Assembly: GCA_018873245.2 (NCBI GenBank)
Contig: JAEMBT020000007.1
Coordinates: forward strand, 6,293,129 to 6,357,128
Direction: 5' to 3'
Source of the DNA: Archegozetes longisetosus
Lineage: Eukaryota > Arthropoda > Arachnida > Sarcoptiformes > Trhypochthoniidae
DNA: 64,000 nt
The notes beneath the pieces are model-generated. The model saw only the letters and a program-made list of their open reading frames with translations, had not been told where the DNA came from and did not search any database. Made by a program: the position numbers and the translations under genes. Positions within the stretch are counted from its first letter, which is position 1. Each line of letters begins with the position of its first letter. This document shows positions 1 to 11,370 of the stretch, piece after piece.

Positions 1-2317
1 CATATATTCTATTGTTAATGAATGGTATGTACTCAAAGACTATTACAGTTAATAATGATCTCTTATTCCTCTGTTCCATACATGAAATCATATATGATTT
101 TAAAAGTTGAAACTAAAAAAAGAATATAGAATTTAATTGAAGTTATTAAGAATGTTACTTTCATTATAATAATGATAGCAAATTATGCCGTATGTTTGTA
201 AATTTGTGTACTATGTTGGAGGACTTGTAACTTCAAAAAATTATATTAATAGATTTTTATGAAGAAAGTATTATTTTAAAAACAAATCTTCAAATTTTCA
301 CTTCTCAAACTTTCACGAAATTATCTTGAGTTATAGTAGCTTAAAGTCAAGTTAAAAATTTTCTATGGGAAATGTATTATAACAATTTTTAATAGTTGTA
401 AATATTATATAAGTTATAAGTAATAATTGACAAAATAGATTGCGTAAAGTTAAATATTACAAAATAATTAGTTTATATCGAAAACTGAATTATAGAATTA
501 ATAATCTGAAAGTGTAATTAATAAAATTTCAATATAAAATCAGTGCGAAAGTCGTAACATCTATTGAAAGAGCACATTTAAACTCATGATAACACTCAAA
601 GAAATATGTTTCTTAAATAGAAATTGTTTTTACACTGATTTTTATATTGAAGTTTTATTAATAATTTCAAATTATTAATGTTATAATTTAATGTACGGTT
701 TAAACTGATTATCTTGTAATATTTAAGTTTAAGTAGTCTATTTTGGCAATTATTACTTATTATAACTACGAAAATTTATTATAATGCAATTCCGATATAG
801 AAATTTTCAGTTTAAGCTACTGTAACTCAAAGAATACACAAGATAATTTCACGAAAGTTTGAGAAGTCAAATTTTGAAGATTTCTTTTAAAATAATACTT
901 TATATTCATAAAAATCTATAATTTAGTTTTGGAGTTATATGTCATCTAACATAAGACACAAATTTACAGACATATTGTATACTATATGCATACTTACTGA
1001 GTAATAGTCCGCCGCAGAGATCTGTTCCTTGAATTGTGTCACGAAATCATTAAGTAATAAAACAGTAGATTTTGATTCATCGTTAACGAAGATTAATTGT
1101 AGCATTACCATTACAATTAAAATTAGTTTAGTTATTATTGCTAGTACCATAAAAGTTATCATTCTTACGCTCACTCTTTTGGCTTCGTCTGAAATGAAAT
1201 AAATGGTACCATTTTTAACAATTGTATCGCCTATCAATAGTGTGATCCCACTCATAGCATCACTCAGTAAATACAAAATGTTTAAAATTATAATCCATGA
1301 AACCAATAAATTGAATGCATTATTAACTTTAATCACTTGTTTGGCAGTTTTCTTGTATAAGTGCTTTACCATTTTGAAATGATTGGCGGTCGGAACTTCA
1401 TTGCCCATACGAGAATTGATGTACTTATTAACCGCGCGAAATTTCGTATAAATTGCCTACAAATCAATATATTAGAAAATAGTTTTAATCAATTTATTAA
1501 TTTGTATTATATTTGAAATAATTACCCATGAAATCACTATATAGAGCATTACAACCAAATAATATGAAGTATCAACTATTAGACGACTTATTAGTACATT
1601 AGTTGAAGTCTTATCACATAAAACGCTTAATCCAATAGAGTGTTTAAGATCAGATTTATTAAACGCAATCTCATAAGAAGTGTCGCAATAAGAGTTTCGT
1701 TTAGCTCTTATTGAAGTTTGTGTGACTTCACTGAAAATTAACAGAAAATAAAGAAATGCTATTTTGATGTAATGATTTAATTTCACTTTTGACTCATCAA
1801 TAATATCAAAATCAGAATCAAATGAATCGATTAATTGTTTGAACTTATAGCCCTTTATCCACAAAAAATTAACAGGTATCAAATATGGAAGCGATCTCAC
1901 TAAATTAATTACTTGTGCTATTAATCCTGAAGGAACTATTCCGTCGATAATTAGGTCTTTGAGAAACCAAACGGCAAATAAGAACATAATCAAATTAATA
2001 AAAAAGGCGTATATGATTAAAATAATGTTGATGGTAAGAAAAAGCCAATAAAGTCTTGTATAACGAGGTATAATCACAGACTTTAACCACTCCTTTGTTG
2101 TTTGGTAATTGATGTTCTTATTGAAGACGAAATGATGGACTGGTGCACCAGTTACTATAAGTGGTACCAAAACCAGTGATAAACGTTTGATCCAATAATT
2201 GCTTAGCTTATTACTGTTATTGATTATTTCGTTTTGAACATCAATACTTATTTGGTTTTGAGTTGACATAGCTCTTAAATCAAACGAAGCTTCGATCATT
2301 TGATTGTTTCGTTTCAT
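1..2317 (-). CDS. Gustatory-receptor-like chemoreceptor, 3 exons, partial at the left window edge
   Basis: Likely a seven-transmembrane, ligand-gated cation channel of the arthropod gustatory receptor family, acting in the plasma membrane of chemosensory cells. Exon 1 is 2317..1526 (264 codons from ATG), exon 2 is 1456..998 (153 codons), exon 3 starts at 112 and leaves the window: 454 residues visible. Both introns are phase 0 (1525..1457, 69 bp, GTAATT..TTGTAG; 997..113, 885 bp, GTAAGT..TTTTAG), which matches the phase-0 C-terminal introns known in GRs. Exon 1 has a TGAP turn near residue 57, then four hydrophobic segments. Exon 2 opens with a basic loop (HLYKKTAKQVIKVNNAFNLL), then TM5 and TM6. 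Exon 3 reads LLTVIVFEYIPFINNRIY, resembling the family's 'ftafGff.ln' stretch before TM7. The TYxxxxxQF end lies outside. An in-frame TTG at 2338 is less likely as start than the ATG at 2317. Family call is confident; the ligand is unknown. Confidence 0.8.
178..990. mobile_element. Foldback / long inverted-repeat element in the last chemoreceptor intron
   Basis: Left arm about 187..550 and right arm about 640..985 are reverse complements of each other at roughly 75-80% identity by eye, with a loop of about 90 bp. Matching blocks include TAAATTTGTGT near 200 against 957..967, CTCAAACTTTCACGAAATTAT against 843..865, and AAGTAATAATTG near 418 against about 740..752. The homologous intron of the neighbouring pseudogene is 86 bp and lacks this DNA, so it looks inserted. 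I see no transposase; the boundaries and any target duplication are unclear. A non-autonomous foldback DNA element or large MITE is the simplest reading. Confidence 0.65.
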
Positions 2318-3221
2318 TTTGGTCACAATAATCAACAAATATTTAATGAATGAAATCTGTAGTAAATAAAATAATTAAGTAGTTCAATCGATTTCGAGTT
2401 TATTATCAAAGTTTTGAATGAGTTCTGAAAGTATTAAACGAATTAGTACACCCTTGTGAATAACAGATTATTAAGCTTATCAGAAGTATTGTTTTATATT
2501 ATTGAGAGAATACTGCTGAGTAATCGAAATATAATAATTGTATAATTACTCAGAAATTGATTGGATTTTACGAGTGTTTTAACACAAGAAGTTCAATGCA
2601 TAATGTAACTTTTGGTATACTTATGACGGGATGCTATGACAAATTCTATAAGTTTCCTGTAATACAACTGCATTAAGTATCCGGCAGATTTAAGGTAATG
2701 ATGGAACTTAGTAGAAACAAATATTCTGTAAATAAACATTTATTCGATGCAGATATGTCAAGAATTTTTGCCAATTGTCGCATTTATAATAGGTAGAATC
2801 CAGAATATTACAGCTGTGCCAATAATTTTGAGAGATTGTATCACAATAAGATGCATTCGGCCGGTCTATCCGACTAATAACTCTAATTATCAGTATTTAT
2901 TCACTTTTATAACATCTCTATTGTATACAATAACTATTTTTTTAATTCATCATAAATTTGATATTTAATTTAATACCAGCTTCTGTACATCTTAGTTCAC
3001 TTGTACACTTAATAAAGCCATGAATTGATTTTGTATTTAATAGAGTGAGGTCCGGGATCCCAGGAAATAAAAATTTCTCGTTCCAAAAAAATTTCCGGGA
3101 TATCATCAAAATATCTTCAAAACAAAAATAACGGGATTTAAACGAAGAAAGTCTTGACACGTCTGAATGTAATTAATGCTAATTCGTAAGAAGACTTAAC
3201 ATCCTAGGAAATTGTGATTAA
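2318..3221. other. Upstream flank of the open chemoreceptor copy
   Basis: This AT-rich stretch must hold the promoter of the minus-strand receptor but shows no motif I would defend. Around 3045..3130 there are GGGATCCC- and CCGGGAT-type words in both orientations, the kind of subterminal repeat seen in some hAT-like elements. That is too little to name an element. ORFs at 2747..2968 and 2942..3160 are short and unrecognised. Confidence 0.3.
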
Positions 3222-3660
3222 CTCATCGTCACAACTTAAGAAACCGTAAAATTAACTGTGGAGTAAAATATTACCCCACGTTTTCCACGCTTTAGATTTG
3301 TTCTAGGTTAGTCCTGATGCTTTCATATCAAAGTTAGCCCTTGTTTTCGAAGTTTTAATTTACTAGTTATTATCTGCTACAGCGTCATCAGTGGTTCAAA
3401 TTGCTACTAGCGACATCACAGCGCTGCGACACATAGTAAACACGAAGCACTGCAATGTTAGAGCAAATTTCTGTTCTCAAAAAGACATGTTGCCAGAAAA
3501 AAGTTTAAATAAAGTTATAGGTCTAAATTAATCAGGTCTTTTGTAAATCAAAGTCTGACTGAGGTATACTTAAATTTTCAAGAAATGACATTTTGTTTGT
3601 TTTAGCGATATTTTTAAAGTGAACCTTGGGAATATTTTACCCCACAGTTGTGACAAAGGG
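3222..3660. mobile_element. piggyBac-like MITE (tentative)
   Basis: The left end reads CTCATCGTCACAACTT from 3222. The reverse complement of the right end reads CCCTTTGTCACAACTGTGG, ending at 3660. Further in, GTAAAATATTACCCCA at about 3264..3281 matches the complement of AATATTTTACCCCACA at 3631..3646. The left end abuts TTAA (3218..3221) and the right end abuts TCAA (3661..3664), which would be a worn TTAA target duplication. CCC-type ends and TTAA targets are typical of piggyBac-like elements. It is 439 bp with no coding capacity. The left inverted repeat carries about 18 bp of unmatched sequence, so the copy is old. Confidence 0.5.
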
Positions 3661-4543
3661 TCAAATAAAAATTGATCATCAATAGCTTTACAAAACTATT
3701 TCTCGTGAAGCATTTTTTGAAAGTTTACTCATTGAAGAGTGGAATTTCAAGAAGATTCCGGGAAGTGAAATTCACTCTTCCCATGTAGACCCATTTCCCA
3801 GGAAGGCCTTTCTCTGCAATTAAAAATATACATTATGTTCCTTTGGTTTCTAAACTTCAGTAAAGCAGCCAAAGCTTTTTATATTGAAACATTTTAATCA
3901 CACTTCAAATAAATTATTTATCGTTGAAAATTTCATGTTTTCAAACAAACTTTTAATAATGAGATTAAATATAGAATTAGTGTTTAGAAGTGGTCGTTCA
4001 ATATTTTATTCAAAATCATTTATTTTGTTAACAAGAGCTTAACAACTGTTTAAATAATATTTGAAATTGTTGACGGAATTTCATTTATTTTCTTTATCAC
4101 GACAATAACTAGTTAATATAATAAGTCTCTTTTATTGTAAAGACCATCTTTCATACTAAAAGTCTTCTTAAACAAAACAATGATTGTGATTGGGGATTAA
4201 TCTCGTTGTTGACTCATTTGAAACTTTATTCATAAGTTTGATCATAAGATCAATGCGTAATATTGCTAAAATTGTTGTTAAAAATGCATTGTATTCAATA
4301 CTTGAGTTATTTTAGTTATTAAAAGAGATCTGTAATTTTGACAACTTATTTACAAACAGTTTCTTTTTTGTATCGCACGAGGATTGAAATTTTGCAAAAG
4401 TTCATGCGATTGTATCTCTTGTTATCGAAACCTTCAAATAGTTTTCTATACACAAAAGTAAAGCCAATAATCTCTGCTTTTGATTAATATGAAATGATTT
4501 ATGTAAAAATGAATAAAGCAGAGTATGGATCATTTAAATCAGT
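3661..4543. other. Non-coding stretch upstream of the mariner fragment
   Basis: No gene or RNA recognised. It may include the eroded 5' part of the mariner-type element that follows, but I could not read transposase sequence in it. Confidence 0.3.
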
Positions 4544-5019
4544 ATGAACTTCAATAAACGATTGGAAAACTTTATCTTAGAAATGATCGCAAAGGTGGCT
4601 CTAATGCGTTTCTATGAGATCGGGGACAATATTAATACAAAAGTGTACAAAACGAGGCGTATTACGAAGGAGTTGATGCGATTTATCCGTAAATTTCATC
4701 GCGGCCAGAATATAAAATTCTGGCCCGACTTGGCATGAACTCATTATTCTCGAGAGATTATTGAAGTTTGCGATAAGCTTAATGTGCGATATGTGCAACT
4801 CAACGAAATCCTTCGGTATCTCAGCTTCAGTTCATACAACAAATTTGGGCTCAAATCCAGAAAAGGGTTTATGCTAATGGATGGATAGCAACTACGGTTG
4901 AATAACTAATTAAAACAATCAATTCTAAGCTAAAACTTTTCTCCAAAGTTATATTTGAGTGCCTTTTTGTGGAACTAAAAACTAAAGTCCGTAAAGCTGT
5001 TGAAAATGGTACCAATTGA
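4544..5019 (+). mobile_element. Decayed Tc1/mariner-family transposase, C-terminal half
   Basis: Two reading frames together give the C-terminal half of a mariner-type DDE/D transposase. The first frame (4544 to about 4800) contains HRGQNIKFWPDLA, then HYSREIIEVCDKLNVRYV; the FWPDLA Asp matches the second catalytic acid of the family. The second frame (4801..5019) continues NPSVSQLQFIQQIWAQIQKRVYANGW, matching the family's 'NPP..pqLRPIE.FWa..K..vY.ngw' block. The third catalytic acid is replaced (IE becomes IQ). An in-frame TGA at 4736, a frame change near 4800 and a TAA at 4903 show it is dead. I could not find the N-terminal half or terminal inverted repeats, so element limits are unknown. 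Confidence 0.85.
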
Positions 5020-5206
5020 GTTGTTCGATAAATAAATATAAAAATACTTTCATTTTTCTAAGATAATATGTATTTAGTTTGACTTTTATGACTAAAACAA
5101 TGAATAACTGACTGAATTTACTTTTGCAAAATTGATTTCCTCACCCGATAGTCGTTATGTTTAGTGAGAAAAACAATGAATTCAATATCGCATAATCATT
5201 AGTTTT
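5020..5206. other. Spacer between mariner fragment and receptor pseudogene
   Basis: AT-rich, nothing recognised. The last piece of the pseudogene (TM7 and the TYxxxxxQF end) should fall here if it survives; I could not read it convincingly in any minus-strand frame. Confidence 0.3.
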
Positions 5207-6717
5207 TAATTCGACATATAGCCATATATTCTATTGTTGACAAATGGTATGAACTGGAATGCCGTTACAGTTAATAATCACCTCTTATTTCTCTCTTTCA
5301 TACATCATATCACATATGATTTTAAAAGTTTGAACTAAAAAAGAACATTCAATTTAATTGAAATTATTAACAAAATTACTTAAATTATAATAAAATAGAA
5401 TTCAGTTATATATTACTTACTGAGTAATAGTCGGCCGCAGAGATCTGTTCCTTGAATTGTGTCACAAAATCATTGCGTAATAAAACAGTAGATTTTGATT
5501 TATCGTTAACCGATATTAACTGTAGCATTACCAGTATAATTCAAATTAGTTTAGCCATTATGGCTAAAACTACAAAAGTTATTCTTACACTAATTGTCTC
5601 TACTCGATCTGAATTTGAAAGTGAAGTACCTCTTGATACCAATATGCATATCAATATTTCGTTCAATATATATAAAACGTTTGATTTTATAATCAATGAA
5701 ACCAATAAATCGAATGTATTATTAACTTTAGCCACTTTTTTAGCAGTTTTCTTGTATAAGCGCTTTACTATTTTGAGACAATTAGCGAACGGAACTTCAT
5801 TGTGTATCCCAGACTTAATATATTTATACTTATTAACTCCACAGAATTCTGCATAAATTACCTGCAAATCGTTATATTAGAAAATAGTTTTAACCGATTT
5901 GTTAATCCCATATTATGTTTGAAATAATTACCCACTCAATCACTATATAGAGCATTACAACCAAATAATATGAAGTATCAACTATTAGATCAATAATGAG
6001 CTCATACGTTTCGCATAAAACAATTAATCCAACATAACCTTTTATATCAGTTTTGTTCAGCGAATTCTCACAAGGAACATCCCAATAAAAGTTCCGCTTG
6101 CTTCCCAATGAAGTTTGAGTAAGTTCATTGAAAATTAGAAGAGCATAAAGAAATCCGAATTTGAGAATATGATTCAACTTCATTTTTGACTCATCAATAA
6201 TATGATAATCGGAATCAAATGAATCGATTAATTCCTTGAGCTTATAGCCCTTTATCCACAACAAATTAATAGGCATTATATATGTAATAAGTCGAATCAA
6301 AATTTTTATTGTAGTGAATAGCTTTGGAGGAACTATTTCATCTACAATTAGATCTTTGAGAATCTGAATGGCGGCTAAAAAGATAATAAGATTGATAGAT
6401 AAAGCATATATGACTAAAATAATGTTAATGGAAACAAAAAGCCAGTAAAGTTTAGTATAACGAGATGTAAACATGGACTTTAACCACTCTTTTGTTGTTC
6501 GACAATCCATTTTTCTATTGAGGACCAATTGATGGACTGGTGCACCAGTTACTATAAGTGGCAGAAAAGCTAATTTTTAATTTATCCAATAGTTGTTTCG
6601 TTCATTTGTTGTGCTATTACCCATTATTTCGTTCTGGATATCGGGACTTGTTTGATTTTGAGTTAGTAAAGCTTTTAAATCAGGTCAAGTTTCAATCACT
6701 CGACTGCTTAGCTTCAT
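5207..6717 (-). pseudogene. Gustatory-receptor-like pseudogene, tandem paralogue of the copy at 1..2317
   Basis: Same architecture as the downstream copy: exon 1 at 6717..5932 (262 codons), a 70 bp intron 5931..5862 (GTAATT..TTGCAG), exon 2 at 5861..5421 (147 codons), an 86 bp intron 5420..5335 (GTAAGT..TTTTAG), and exon 3 from 5334. Conserved blocks include LIVTGAPVH, IKGYKLKELIDSFDSDYHI, KRLYKKTAKKVAKVNNTFDLL and NDFVTQFKEQISAADYYS. The last is identical to the open copy. Five in-frame stops interrupt it: 6685..6687, 6577..6579, 5541..5543, 5305..5307 and 5278..5280. The visible frame ends at TAA 5207..5209 after FIPFVNNRIYGYMSN. No frameshift is visible and all four splice sites survive, so decay is by point changes. 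The start chosen is the ATG aligned with that of the open copy. Confidence 0.85.
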
Positions 6718-8219
6718 TTTAGCCACAATAATAATCGATAAATATTCGATGAATCAAGTTTAATGTAAACAAAATCAACAGGCTTACGCAAGTTTCAAAA
6801 TATTGGATCAATTGATACTCTTCTTGTGAATAGTAGGTTTTTTATTTGATCACAATATTGAAAAAATACTTCTGAAAAATCAAATTTGTTTAGTTGCTCA
6901 AACACTCCTTAGACTTAATAAGTATTTAAACGGAAGAGATAAATCGAAACACAGAGTCTGACTTTTGAATAAATTGCAAGAGGATGCATGGACTAATAAT
7001 GTAAGTCGCACTTAAATTTCATCTAATTAGATGGATTAGTATTAATTGAGATGACTCATTGCCTAATGTTTTCCTTCAGTCTTTAATTGTTAATTGTCTA
7101 CGAAAGTGTATAGCAATACACGATTAAAGTTGCCACTTTCAGCAGAACCAAGTCTAGATGCACTGCATATACTTATATGAGATGGAAATTACGTAGCGAA
7201 TCATTTTATGTTTTTAAAAACCATTAAAAGGCGATAAAAGAGGTGATATTAAGTACTTAAATATGATTCAAACATAACATTTACTATAATAAAATATTTT
7301 TATAGATAGTTATTAAGATAATGAGAAGAAATTAACAAGTAAAATTTCACTTTTTACGGACTTTTCACCCAATCATATAATTTTCAACTGAAATAGGTAA
7401 CAAAAAGAAGGCCACCCTTAAGGGGAATTCAATGCAAGCAAACAATAAGAACTTGAAAAATCTTGTTCTTACTCAATTACATAAAATATCATTTTTTAAT
7501 AAACAAAAACTGTTTACAATCAATCAATATTTTAAAAATAACAAATGTCAAATTTATCCGGATCAGCTAAAAGTGAAATTTTAGAATTTTTCAATTTCAG
7601 GTTTTCTGACTTTTGATTTGCAGCAATTTTCAAGTTGTGAATAAAGCATTTGAGTCAATTACTGAAATTAGAAGTATTCTGAGCGTAACACTCCATTCAT
7701 TCATGGACTATTCTGAATTACCTTTCATTGTACTGCTACCTAACCATAGCCGAAGTTCAAATTTTTGAAATTCAGAACAAGTCGTATTTTAATCAAAATC
7801 CTCTAATACTTTCATCAAAAACAACTTATTGTCAAAAAAATGTTATTCTCGTAAAATAAGCCTCATAAGATAATAAATAATATACAATTGCAAACTTTAT
7901 AATCCACGATAGCAACAAGAAAAGGGTCGCTGCTCTGTCAACCATCTTGTGATGCTCATCATTTTTTGCCAAATTTGATTTCTAATTTGCTTTGATTATC
8001 ATATTTAATATTCTATAAGCCTCTTAATATCATATATTATGGTCTGACGGGAAGTATGCAATGACAACGCATCACTTCTGGTTGCTATCAAAGATTACTA
8101 AGATTTTTGAGTATAAATAAGGTCTAAATTAACTGTAAACTCTATGAAGTTTGAGTGAGTTGTAGGTTAAATTTTAACATGAAAGTTCAAATAGGTGGCA
8201 TTTAATCTATTTTAGAAAA
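6718..8219. other. Non-coding flank right of the receptor pseudogene
   Basis: AT-rich with no recognised gene, RNA or repeat array. The first ~60 bp keep weak similarity to the sequence just upstream of the open copy's ATG, as expected for the edge of a tandem duplication. Confidence 0.4.
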
Positions 8220-8471
8220 ATGAGTTTATTAAACTTTCACTCTTGTTTCTGGGTACAAGCACAAAAGTCTGTTTTCAAAACTGTGAGAACACAATTTTAT
8301 TACTTAAAATTAAATGCAAGTACAGAAAATCTTACTGAAACTTTTATCAAGGTTCAAGATTCTAAGGCTTCAGACTTTAAACAAGTACTGAAACATAATG
8401 AAAATGTTCATACTTATTACAAATGTCAATATAAAATAACTATAAAATTGTTAAACTATAAAAATTATTAA
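8220..8471 (+). CDS. Small ORF, hypothetical, 83 aa
   Basis: ATG-initiated frame of 83 codons, with one Cys in an N-terminal hydrophobic stretch (MSLLNFHSCFWV) followed by a Lys/Asn-rich polar part. It has no recognised domain and no good splice sites that would join it to other exons. At this base composition, frames of this length arise by chance several times in the window. Listed only as a weak candidate. Confidence 0.12.
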   Translation: MSLLNFHSCFWVQAQKSVFKTVRTQFYYLKLNASTENLTETFIKVQDSKASDFKQVLKHNENVHTYYKCQYKITIKLLNYKNY

Positions 8472-10309
8472 TTGTGAATTGTATAAAGCAAAGATTAGAT
8501 ATTAAAGAACTAAAGCGCAGAGATGAGACTGATAAACTTGAAAGTCTAGTAAGCAGAGAGTGTAATGTTCGTGATAGTTGTAAATCTTATTTTATGGCAA
8601 GTTTTATTACAATAATTATTTGCAAATGAATCATACTTTAGTGTCATTTCCATGAAAGAAAACGTGATTAACTTTGTTAAGCATCACTTATCTGTAGTAG
8701 TGCCATTTGTTTGATAACTTTATACTACTGTTTCATATTTAAATATTATTACTAATGAATAAAGATAAAATCATAATATGTTTGTGTAAACCATTATTTC
8801 ATATTAGAAGAATAGACAAGAGCTTCTTTCGAAATAATTATTCATTTACAGATGGCTTCAAATTGAATACCTTTTGCATGCATAAATCTTACAATTCATT
8901 GAACACTATCACTCTTTTATGAGAATTCATGCATTAGTAAATCTACTTCCATGCCAACATTAATGAGTTTTTAACACCAATTTGGTTTGTGTTTGTTCGA
9001 CGTAAGATTAAACCTTATCTCTATTCGATTCGAGCTGTATTTGGAAGATAGCTTCGGAAACTTTAATACGAACTTTCAACAAGTAAGTCAACACAAAACT
9101 TTCACACCGAGGCCTTTATTGACGTGTTTTTGGTGGCCTTATTCGACATATTGATGTGTCTTTTGGTGGCCTTATTTGATACTATTTCTATTGCCGCTCT
9201 GCAGGTTAACTATTTAAGGAATATGGACGACATTTTGGATTAAGTCTGGCGATCAATAGTACAAACAAAATGCAAAATTCTTGAGGAAGTGTTTGAGTGA
9301 AGTGTTAGTTAAGAAAAAAAAAATATAAAAATAAGTCCTACGTTTTGATCTATTGCTATTGTGACCAAAGTTGTAAAGAGTCTGATTCTAATCAATCACT
9401 GTCACTGCCACTTATATCAAACGATTATAACGCCTCTCTTTCTTAGCGAGTCTGATCCATCACACAATACACCACTTGATTGCCATTCCTATGCTCTGAG
9501 AGGTCGATGCCCTCTATTTCTCTGATGGTCATATCTCTCTTTTACAAACATTCAATCAGATTGTTAATTATACGCTTTTTCATTCCTTAAAATTCAAAAT
9601 TGTTCCTTAAAAGAAATAATACCTAAACTTTGATACATCGATTAGGGTCTTATTCTGGTTCTGAAAAAAGTTTAGTCTCATTCTTGTATGGTTTGAAGAG
9701 TTGAGCCGATTTATCAAATTTTAGATCTGAGATGAAAAGCAAAAGAGGCACTTGAATGCCACGTTAAATATGGCCCTGAATATAATGACAGAAGAGAATT
9801 TAATGCAGATTAAAATAAGAAAAATCAGATAGAGTGCAGAATTACTAATTTAATAACTCGCTCATTAGCTTTCATGCATTCTTCTCACTACAAAACATAA
9901 TGGTAGTGACGCCTATTTTCATGTCAATTCATTAGTCAAATAATTGAGAGTATATTTCTTTTAATAATTAATAAGTTGTAATATTTATGATAACTTTTTA
10001 GAAATTTAGATTACTTATCGATTTTAAACGTGCTTATGGTATGAGTAATAAGTATTAGTGTTATAGATTCATATGAAGAGTTAGTTATGATATAAAGGTG
10101 GCAATTTTATGAAAGGTTTTGCTAATTAATCCAGTGATGCAGTTATCAAATTGATACTTGCAATTCTAGATAGTATCGCAGCTAAACTAACTCCTCGACT
10201 ATTCTAATCGATATAAAACAATCGCAATTCATTAATCCAAAGCTATTATATTTTTATACCAAACTTAGTCTCATATTATTGAATCAAAAAACATGATCGC
10301 AGTAATTAT
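8472..10309. other. Non-coding stretch
   Basis: No gene or RNA recognised. A short repeated phrase on the theme ACGTGTTTTTGGTGGCCTTATT occurs twice near 9120..9180 with about a 38 bp offset, a small degenerate duplication. Confidence 0.3.
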
Positions 10310-10344
10310 CGCCCAAAATTTGGGCGTTGGTTTAATCAACCAAC
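10310..10344. other. Two adjacent hairpins
   Basis: CGCCCAAA and TTTGGGCG (10310..10326) form an 8 bp perfect stem around one base. It is followed directly by GTTGGTT and AACCAAC (10326..10344), a 7 bp stem with a 5 base loop. GC-rich stems are unusual in this AT-rich background. Function unknown. Confidence 0.4.
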
Positions 10345-11214
10345 TGAAAATTATATGGAATATTAAAATTACTTTTTACTATTGTGATCGCGTATAATTA
10401 ATAAGACTGACAAATGTATTCAAGTCTTCTTGCTATCAAAATTTTCTGATAATTTATTACCATTAGTCTTAATGAATATGATTTTGTAGCAATAATTATG
10501 TTGGATACTTGAAAAGTTAATGAATACATTTGCATCATATCTAGTATGTCAGTGCAATCGTTTGCGTGAATGGTTGAATTTGAAATTTAAATTATAATCT
10601 TGTTCTCACTCTCATGTTTTCTGATCAACAGCTTATTCAAATAAAGAAGATAACCATTCTAACTAATATAAAACTCTATTTAATCGTTCTATTTTGTTTG
10701 TTTTCGTATTATTCAATCATTCATCTCTTAGAGTATTTAATACGAAACCACTTAATTCATAGCTCAGAACAATAATTCCTTTATTTTGTGACAAACATTT
10801 TATTTTTCATCAAATATTTTAGCATAAGTTAACTCTGAAAACAAGCTTATAGTATAAAAAATGCCATCAAATTAATTAAAAATATATATTAATAATGATT
10901 TTTGTTGGAGAATACCATCAATACAAGTATGTGTTACTTGAGCTAAAATTGACTAAACAAAATCTTTTTCAATTGGTAGCATGAATTGAAATGAGAGAAA
11001 GTCAGGTTAAAAATCTCATCATAATTATAGTTGGGACGCACTAGCGCTCAACTTATACGTCAGGGAGTGGACAATTGGGAAATAGCTGTAGATCAAACAT
11101 GAAGATATCTTGATATTTGTGCTTCGAAACCATTTTTTCGAAGGGGATAATTAAGCGATAGTTATCTGGATTGCTATTTTCTGCCTACATAAACAATCTC
11201 TACTGAGTTGAGTT

Positions 11215-11330
11215 AACGCTTTGTTAGAGCTGGAGCTGAGTCTGAGCTGAGTTAGAGCTGACTTGAAGCTGAGTTAGAGCTGATTTGAAGCTGACTTAGA
11301 GCTGACTTAGAGCTGACTTAGAGCTTTGTT
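11215..11330. repeat. Degenerate AGCTGA(G/C)TTAG-type tandem array
   Basis: About ten imperfect copies of a 6-14 bp unit such as GAGCTGAGTTA and GAGCTGACTTA, the last three being near-perfect 12 bp repeats of TTAGAGCTGACT. It is a minisatellite with mixed unit length. Purine-pyrimidine words built on AGCT recur in other arrays of the window (31010..31370, 56673..56735). Confidence 0.7.
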
Positions 11331-11370
11331 CTAACAATAATTTCCGCATAGCTTCATACAAATAGGAGTT

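Noticed and set aside
2942-3160. Minus ORF with FFWNEKFLFPGIPDLT text
   Set aside because: Short, no family match, and built partly on GGGATCCC-type repeat words.
2340-5206. TM7 end (TYxxxxxQF) of the receptor pseudogene
   Set aside because: I scanned the minus strand for the motif downstream of exon 3 and found no convincing candidate; it is probably lost or too decayed.
5452-5856. 134-codon plus-strand ORF
   Set aside because: It is the antisense shadow of exon 2 of the receptor pseudogene; the minus strand has the family match and splice sites.
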